Shown: positions 59,463 through 64,000 of the stretch, piece by piece | Layout: each line of letters begins with the position of its first letter | Position numbering within the stretch: position 1 is the first letter of the stretch | NCBI GenBank assembly: GCA_016841185.1 | Contig: JAENZQ010000016.1 | Span: 1-64,000, forward strand | Origin: Anaerovorax odorimutans | GTDB taxonomy: Bacteria; Bacillota; Clostridia; Peptostreptococcales; JAAYPU01 | Direction of reading: 5' to 3' | Length of the DNA stretch: 64,000 nucleotides | Translations under genes and position numbers: made by a program | The notes under the pieces: model-generated | What the model was told of the DNA's origin: nothing | Seen by the model: the letters and a program-made list of their open reading frames with translations, nothing else | The model's database searches: none

Positions 59463-60019
59463 TCCTTTGTATATACAAAAGAAATATCTGCAGACAGCAA
59501 TCTTTTTAATTCATTTTTCTTTTTCTTTTTACCGATTCTTTCAAATCCGATGCCATAAAATGCTTCCCACATAAAAACCCATCCGCCGATTTCAAAACCA
59601 TTAATAACTGTATAAGACAACAGTCCCTCTTTCATATCTCCTTCGGCAAAATACACAAAAATAAGCATTAACAATGAAACAGCAATACTTATAGCCGCCA
59701 CTTTGTAAATATTTCTTAGATTTTTCTTTACCTCATCAATCTCCATTGAATAATAGTGATAAAAGCTTTCTCTTACTTTTGTTTCATTTTTTGAATCCGT
59801 TGGACCCTTTTCAATATGAAGCCGTACTTCCAAAGATTCTTTCGATGGAATTTGCCTGACGCAGGCGTCAAGAAAATTCACCAGATCCGGATTGACATCT
59901 CTGATATTATATTTAGCCTTATCCCATTCGTGGTAAAAATCAAAATAATCATCTAAAGCAACATCTATTATGACTCTATCGGTGTCAGGATTTCGATTAT
60001 ATATATCCTTGTAATTCAT
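59459..60019 (-). CDS. Unknown two-helix membrane protein heading the opp operon
   Basis: 186 residues. A soluble N-terminal region (about 1-100; contains NPDTDRVIIDVALDDYFDFYHEWDKAK in parts, acidic and Tyr-rich) is followed by two hydrophobic helices (about 105-123 and 137-157) and a very basic tail GKKKKKNELKR. I do not recognise a named family. The four-base overlap with oppB indicates a shared transcript and possibly a role in peptide uptake or signalling. Confidence 0.8.
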   Translation of the reverse strand: MNYKDIYNRNPDTDRVIIDVALDDYFDFYHEWDKAKYNIRDVNPDLVNFLDACVRQIPSKESLEVRLHIEKGPTDSKNETKVRESFYHYYSMEIDEVKKNLRNIYKVAAISIAVSLLMLIFVYFAEGDMKEGLLSYTVINGFEIGGWVFMWEAFYGIGFERIGKKKKKNELKRLLSADISFVYTKE

Positions 60020-60139
60020 TTTTTCTCCTCATATATTACATATATTGGCTTCATATTCAATATACCATAAATCGATACCCTTCAACAGCCCGTAACGGAA
60101 AATGACAGAAAAGAACAAGTGTAAAAAAAATAAAAGTAT

Positions 60140-60240
60140 ATATTAGAGTATAGAGTATGGATTAAATTAGAGGCACGAAAAAACTTCTTCCTTCAATCAT
60201 AAACCTTACCTTAAATCTTAAATAACTGCTTATATTTATG
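60140..60240. repeat. AT-rich gap with heptamer remnants
   Basis: TATTAGAGTATAGAGTATGG and CAATCATAAACCTTACCTTAAATCTTAAAT are degenerate 7-bp repeats of the family at 44602. No gene lies in 60020-60308 besides the pepF promoter. Confidence 0.55.
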
Positions 60241-60244
60241 ATCC

Positions 60245-60273
60245 TTTACACATAATATCTTTATCATTATAAT
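60245..60273 (+). promoter_or_regulatory. Promoter of pepF
   Basis: TTTACA (60245-60250), a 17-bp spacer and a perfect TATAAT (60268-60273), 35 bp before the pepF start, which is preceded by GAAGGAGG. Confidence 0.7.
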
Positions 60274-60308
60274 AGAATAATACCATCATTGGATGAAGGA
60301 GGTTAAAA

Positions 60309-62084
60309 ATGGACCTGAAATGGAACTTGAATGCATTGTATAACGATTTTAACGGCCAGTATCAAGATGATCTGTATAAATTAGAAGAATTAATCAAAGA
60401 ATATGACAATTTTTCTGTAAATGGATTATCCTGCAACCCTGAATCCATACTTTTAAAATATATTGAATTGAATGAAAAGATTAATATCCTGTCCGGGAAA
60501 CTATACGCCTTTCCTGCACTTATTCATAGTGCTGATACGAAAAATGAAACTGCGGAAAAATATCTGGATGCCATTGAACAACTGCTGACACGCCTTACTC
60601 CCCCAAATGTACGATTTAAGAAATGGCTAAAAAACATCGATCAATTGGATGCACTTGCAAAGAAAAATGAAAAAATTAAAGAAAATTTTTTTCATCTGAT
60701 TGAACAGCAAAAAGAAGCAAACTACATACTCAGCGATGGAGAAGAAATCGTAGTGGCAAATATGCGTTTAACAGGAGGAGAGGCCTGGTCCAGACTTCAT
60801 GGAAAATTAACATCCAACCTTATGGTTTCTGTCTGCCTGAATGAAAAAGTAAAGAAAATCCCCCTAAGCGAAGCAAGAAACTTAGCTTATGATAAAAGCC
60901 CAAGTGTACGAAAACATGCCTATGAACAGGAACTTGCCGCTTATAATAAAATAGAAAACGCCATGGCTCTGTCTATTTGCAGTATAAAACGCGAAGCTGA
61001 TTTTACCAATCGTTACAGAGGATATAATTCCTCACTGGAAAAAACTCTTTTTGATTCACGAATAAGCTCCGATACACTTCAGGCTATGTTAGATGCAATC
61101 AAAAAATATTTACCTGAATTTCAAAGGTACCTAAAAAAGAAGGCCGAATATTTGGGCTATAATAATGGCCTTCCTTTTTTCGATATATTTGCACCCGTTG
61201 GTGAATTCAATAAAACTTTTTCATATGAAGAAGCACAAAAAATTATCATAGAAAATTACAGAAGTTTCAGTATTTCATTGTCCGAATTTGCTGAAAAAGC
61301 ATTTAAGGAAAACTGGATCGACGTTGAACCCAGGGAAGGGAAAAAAGGCGGTGCTTTTTGTTACAATCTGCCTTTTATCAATGAAAGTCGAATTCTTACC
61401 AATTTTACAGGCTCTTTTTCAAATGTTTCTACATTGGCACATGAATTAGGTCACGGATACCACGGTCAGGTCATTGCCGAAGAATCTCCGTTAAATCGCG
61501 GCTATCCTATGCCTTTAGCCGAAACGGCTTCTATTCTATGTGAAACGATTGTTATGAATAATCTGCTCCAATCCTTGGAGGACTCAGAGACTCTTTATGT
61601 ATTGGAAAACAGTTTGTCTACAAGTACCCAAGTTATTGTGGATATTTTCAGCAGGTTTGAGTTTGAATCTGAATTATTTGATAGAGCCAAAAGTGCTTCA
61701 CTGTCCAGCAAAGAGCTTAAGGAAATGATGCTTAAAGCACAAAAACAAGCTTATGGAGGCGGTTTAGATCACAGCTATCTGCATCCTTATATGTGGATCA
61801 ACAAGCCCCATTATTACAGCCCTGACCTGCATTTTTACAATTTCCCGTATGCATTTGGTCTGCTATATGCAAAAGGTTTGTATGCTCTCTTTTTAAAAGA
61901 TAAAGATATCTTTGTAAAAAAATACGACGAAATGCTAAGGCAAACAGGTAAAAATACCATTGAAAATATTGCCCTAATGATGGGTATCGATACCACCCGG
62001 GGAGATTTCTGGGTGGATTCCCTTGAAATTATAAAAAAAGAGATCGACAGATTCTGTGAATTGATCGACAAGAAAAATACTTAG
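60309..62084 (+). CDS. pepF: Oligoendopeptidase F (M3 metallopeptidase)
   Basis: Cytoplasmic zinc endopeptidase (591 residues) that cuts oligopeptides of roughly 7-17 residues. The HExxH motif is STLAHELGHGYHG near 374-386, with the downstream Glu in PLAETASILCETI near 405-417. DLKWNLNALYNDF-type start and the length match the clade. Located divergently from opp, so it probably processes imported peptides. Confidence 0.95.
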   Translation: MDLKWNLNALYNDFNGQYQDDLYKLEELIKEYDNFSVNGLSCNPESILLKYIELNEKINILSGKLYAFPALIHSADTKNETAEKYLDAIEQLLTRLTPPNVRFKKWLKNIDQLDALAKKNEKIKENFFHLIEQQKEANYILSDGEEIVVANMRLTGGEAWSRLHGKLTSNLMVSVCLNEKVKKIPLSEARNLAYDKSPSVRKHAYEQELAAYNKIENAMALSICSIKREADFTNRYRGYNSSLEKTLFDSRISSDTLQAMLDAIKKYLPEFQRYLKKKAEYLGYNNGLPFFDIFAPVGEFNKTFSYEEAQKIIIENYRSFSISLSEFAEKAFKENWIDVEPREGKKGGAFCYNLPFINESRILTNFTGSFSNVSTLAHELGHGYHGQVIAEESPLNRGYPMPLAETASILCETIVMNNLLQSLEDSETLYVLENSLSTSTQVIVDIFSRFEFESELFDRAKSASLSSKELKEMMLKAQKQAYGGGLDHSYLHPYMWINKPHYYSPDLHFYNFPYAFGLLYAKGLYALFLKDKDIFVKKYDEMLRQTGKNTIENIALMMGIDTTRGDFWVDSLEIIKKEIDRFCELIDKKNT

Positions 62085-62238
62085 ATTTATGATCTATGAT
62101 ATAAGATTTAAAGTCTATGGCATATGACTACGAACCACTTAGTACCATAACTATGAGGAACTCCATAATCTATCATCCATATACTTTTTTTACTTACACT
62201 ACTCCAAAAGAGTTATTTACACTTATAACTGATAGGTA
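62085..62238. other. Gap with heptamer and hexamer remnants
   Basis: ATTTATGATCTATGATATAAGATTTAAAGTCTATGG is a degenerate heptamer run and CTTACACTACTCCAAAAGAGTTATTTACACTTATAACT contains two hexamer-type units around CTCCAAAAGAG. No coding signal or clear terminator. Confidence 0.45.
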
Positions 62239-62838
62239 TTATACCGACAATCTCCACAGATACAAGGATGCCACAGAACCATAAGGGGAATACCGCTTTC
62301 TATACCTTTCAAACCTTTCAGAGGAAAGGGTCTTATGGCCGTATAAATTCATCATGCCGCGCCTTATTGCTAAGTCTCTATAGCTCAATACATCGGGCCG
62401 CCCAAGAGAAAAAATAAGAAGCATCTCAGCAGTCCATACCCCTACACCATGAAGTGAAGAAAGCTTCTTTATGATTTCTTCATCCGATAGTATATGCAGG
62501 CTGTTAAAATCCACCTGCCCGCTTATAGCTGACTCGGCAATGCCTTTTATATATCCCGCTTTCCTGAGAGACATTCCGCAGCTCTGTATTTCTTCAATAC
62601 TAAATCTGGCAATACTTTCCGGTGTCACATGTAAAATCAATTCCATCAGCCGGTTCCATACCGTATCGGCCGCTTTACTTGAAATCTGCTGCCCTACAAT
62701 GCTTGAAATCAAACCTTCAAAAGGATCCGGTGTAATGGTGCGTTTAATCAAACCGATACGGTCAATTGCCTCTCCCAATTTTTTATCTTTTCTTTTTAAA
62801 TAATCCATTTCAACTTGTCCATATTCAAAAAACAGCAT
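62239..62838 (-). CDS. alkA: DNA-3-methyladenine glycosylase II (AlkA-like, HhH-GPD)
   Basis: Base-excision repair glycosylase of 199 residues. HhH hairpin KLSSLHGVGVWTAEMLLIF near 130-147 and catalytic Asp in SYRDLAIRRGM near 157-167. FEGLISSIVGQQISSKAADTVW near 40-61 is a family mark. The N-terminal domain of Escherichia coli AlkA is missing, so this is the short form. No ada or ogt gene is nearby. Confidence 0.9.
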   Translation of the reverse strand: MLFFEYGQVEMDYLKRKDKKLGEAIDRIGLIKRTITPDPFEGLISSIVGQQISSKAADTVWNRLMELILHVTPESIARFSIEEIQSCGMSLRKAGYIKGIAESAISGQVDFNSLHILSDEEIIKKLSSLHGVGVWTAEMLLIFSLGRPDVLSYRDLAIRRGMMNLYGHKTLSSERFERYRKRYSPYGSVASLYLWRLSV

Positions 62839-62920
62839 TCGCTTATACCACCACTATTTCTTTTTTTTATTATTATACCACAGGTTTATTGTTGAGGATC
62901 TTCCATATTTTATTCCAATA

Positions 62921-62961
62921 CAGCAAAGAATTTTGTGCTTAAAGCACAAAATTCTTTGCTG
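62921..62961 (-). terminator. Perfect 19-bp inverted repeat after the amidase gene
   Basis: CAGCAAAGAATTTTGTGCT and its exact complement around TAA. Same ATTTTG/CAAAAT family as the other intergenic palindromes. It lies 41 bp past the stop of the minus-strand amidase gene. Confidence 0.65.
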
Positions 62962-63002
62962 GAATTATGAATTTTCAATTGTTCACTCTCAAAATTGTTA
63001 TT

Positions 63003-63884
63003 CTACTCTACTTCATCTACATAATACATTTCAGGTCTTCTGTCCCGGTAGAACTGCCAGTTGTTTCTGATTTCCTTGATCATATCCAGATCCAAATCTC
63101 CTATCACCAATTCATCTTTATCTCTGCTGCCTTCTGCTATCAGTTCTCCTTTGGGATTACAGAAATAACTTTGGCCATAAAACTCACCCATATTCCATGG
63201 CGATTCATATCCTATGCGATTATTGGCTCCTACGAACAAAACATTGGCAACGGCCTGTGCCGGCTGCTCCAATTTCCATAAGTATTCGGAAGTCCCTGCA
63301 ACCGTAGCAGACGGATTAAACAAAATCTCCGCACCTTTCAGTCCAAGCATTCTGGCACACTCAGGAAAATGCCTGTCATAACAAATGTACACACCGATTT
63401 TAGCATAAGCCGTTTCAAATACAGGCCAGTCTGAATTGCCTGGTTTGAAATAAAATTTCTCCCAGAATCCATATCCGTCTTTTGTTCCTACATGAGGAAT
63501 GTGAGTTTTTCTATATTTTCCTAAATATTTACCATCCGCATCAATAACAGCTGCGGTATTAAAATACACACCGGTAATTGCTTCTTCATAAAGAGGTACT
63601 ACCAGGACCATTTTATGCTTCTTGGCCTGTTCCTGCATCAGTTTTACAGTGGGGCCGTCAGGAACCGGTTCAGCCAAATCATACCATTTTTTCTCCTGTT
63701 CGGCACAGAAATATGGTCCATTAAAAACTTCCTGAAAGCAAAGAATTTTAACATCTTTATTTGCTGCCTCTTCAATAAGCTTCAAATGCTTTTCAATTGC
63801 AGCATCTCTGTGTTTCCGGACAGGCTCATTACCATCCAAATCATGATGGGTTTGAGTCAATCCACATCGAATAATTCTGCTCAT
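63003..63884 (-). CDS. Nitrilase-superfamily amidohydrolase (beta-ureidopropionase-like)
   Basis: Carbon-nitrogen hydrolase of 293 residues. Catalytic triad Glu (LCFQEVFNGPYF, about 52), Lys (GKYRKTHIPH, about 125) and Cys (GVYICYDRHFPE, about 160). The overall sequence is close to N-carbamoyl-beta-alanine and N-carbamoylputrescine amidohydrolases; I cannot decide between them because no pyrimidine-breakdown or agmatine gene is adjacent. Start ATG at 63884 follows AAAGGAGG; the ATG/TTG upstream is out of register with it. Confidence 0.85.
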   Translation of the reverse strand: MSRIIRCGLTQTHHDLDGNEPVRKHRDAAIEKHLKLIEEAANKDVKILCFQEVFNGPYFCAEQEKKWYDLAEPVPDGPTVKLMQEQAKKHKMVLVVPLYEEAITGVYFNTAAVIDADGKYLGKYRKTHIPHVGTKDGYGFWEKFYFKPGNSDWPVFETAYAKIGVYICYDRHFPECARMLGLKGAEILFNPSATVAGTSEYLWKLEQPAQAVANVLFVGANNRIGYESPWNMGEFYGQSYFCNPKGELIAEGSRDKDELVIGDLDLDMIKEIRNNWQFYRDRRPEMYYVDEVE

Positions 63885-64000
63885 TATCAAGTCCTCCTTT
63901 TAAATTAATCATAGTGTAAGATATAATAAAACAAATACATAGACATATTATGTAATTGTTTATTATCTAAGAAATCAAAAAATATTTAATAGAACGACAT

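Overview
The window comes from a low-GC, anaerobic, endospore-forming member of the Clostridia (Bacillota). The evidence is a six-gene Rnf ion-pumping ferredoxin:NAD+ complex, the sporulation genes spoIIAA-spoIIAB-sigF, spoVAC-spoVAD-spoVAE, sigK, spoIIM and spoVS, and a cell-wall and shape set typical of this class. About four fifths of the genes lie on the minus strand. I see no tRNA, rRNA, CRISPR array, prophage or complete insertion sequence. I cannot name the genus.

Layout. 1-3.4 kb: a bifunctional PBP1A-type synthase, then a MITE-like palindromic element. 3.5-7.2 kb (minus): spoIIA operon and spoVA genes, separated by a terminator. 7.4-9.8 kb: iscS-thiI, the sulfur relay for tRNA 4-thiouridine. 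10.1-13.0 kb: RNase Y, which appears to start at a rare ATT codon, divergent from rodA. 13.1-20.7 kb (minus): DUF4321, maf, radC, mreBCD, a large PBP2 and a MinD-like ATPase with no minC. 20.8-25.9 kb (minus): rnfCDGEAB. 26-29 kb: a structured non-coding interval, intact sigK and a class B PBP. 29-36.4 kb: a DUF1015 protein, a LacI regulator, cmk, mnmM, a pseudouridine synthase and a flavoprotein/iron-sulfur pair. 36.5-51.5 kb: an M23 peptidase, two D,D-carboxypeptidases, scpAB, pyrimidine nucleoside salvage (deoB, pdp), xerD, spoIIM, a NUDIX hydrolase, the complete glutamate-to-proline pathway (proA, proB, proC) and purB. 51.6-64 kb: spoVS, a zinc-ribbon protein, a YprB-like exonuclease, an oppBCDFA transporter led by an unknown membrane protein, pepF, alkA and a nitrilase-family amidase.

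Genes that work together. SpoIIAA/AB control sigma F, the forespore factor. Sigma F and sigma G then serve genes such as spoVA, while sigK acts late in the mother cell. MreBCD, RodA, PBP2 and PBP1A build the lateral wall. Rnf couples ferredoxin oxidation to NAD+ reduction and an ion gradient. Opp imports oligopeptides that PepF can cut.

The most unusual feature of the DNA is its intergenic material. Many gaps hold short tandem arrays of 6-8 bp units (TAACCTC, TTAAATC, GATAACA, TTACAC, GGGTTAGA), often on both sides of a palindrome with a core like ATTTTGC...GCAAAAT. Three further REP-like families also occur. A 75-bp promoter-bearing repeat is present in two inverted copies that bracket the sigF-to-iscS block. 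Other points worth checking are the ATT start of RNase Y, a XerD lacking two expected catalytic residues, a MinD with no membrane-targeting helix, and a likely small RNA gene or leader between sigK and rnfC.
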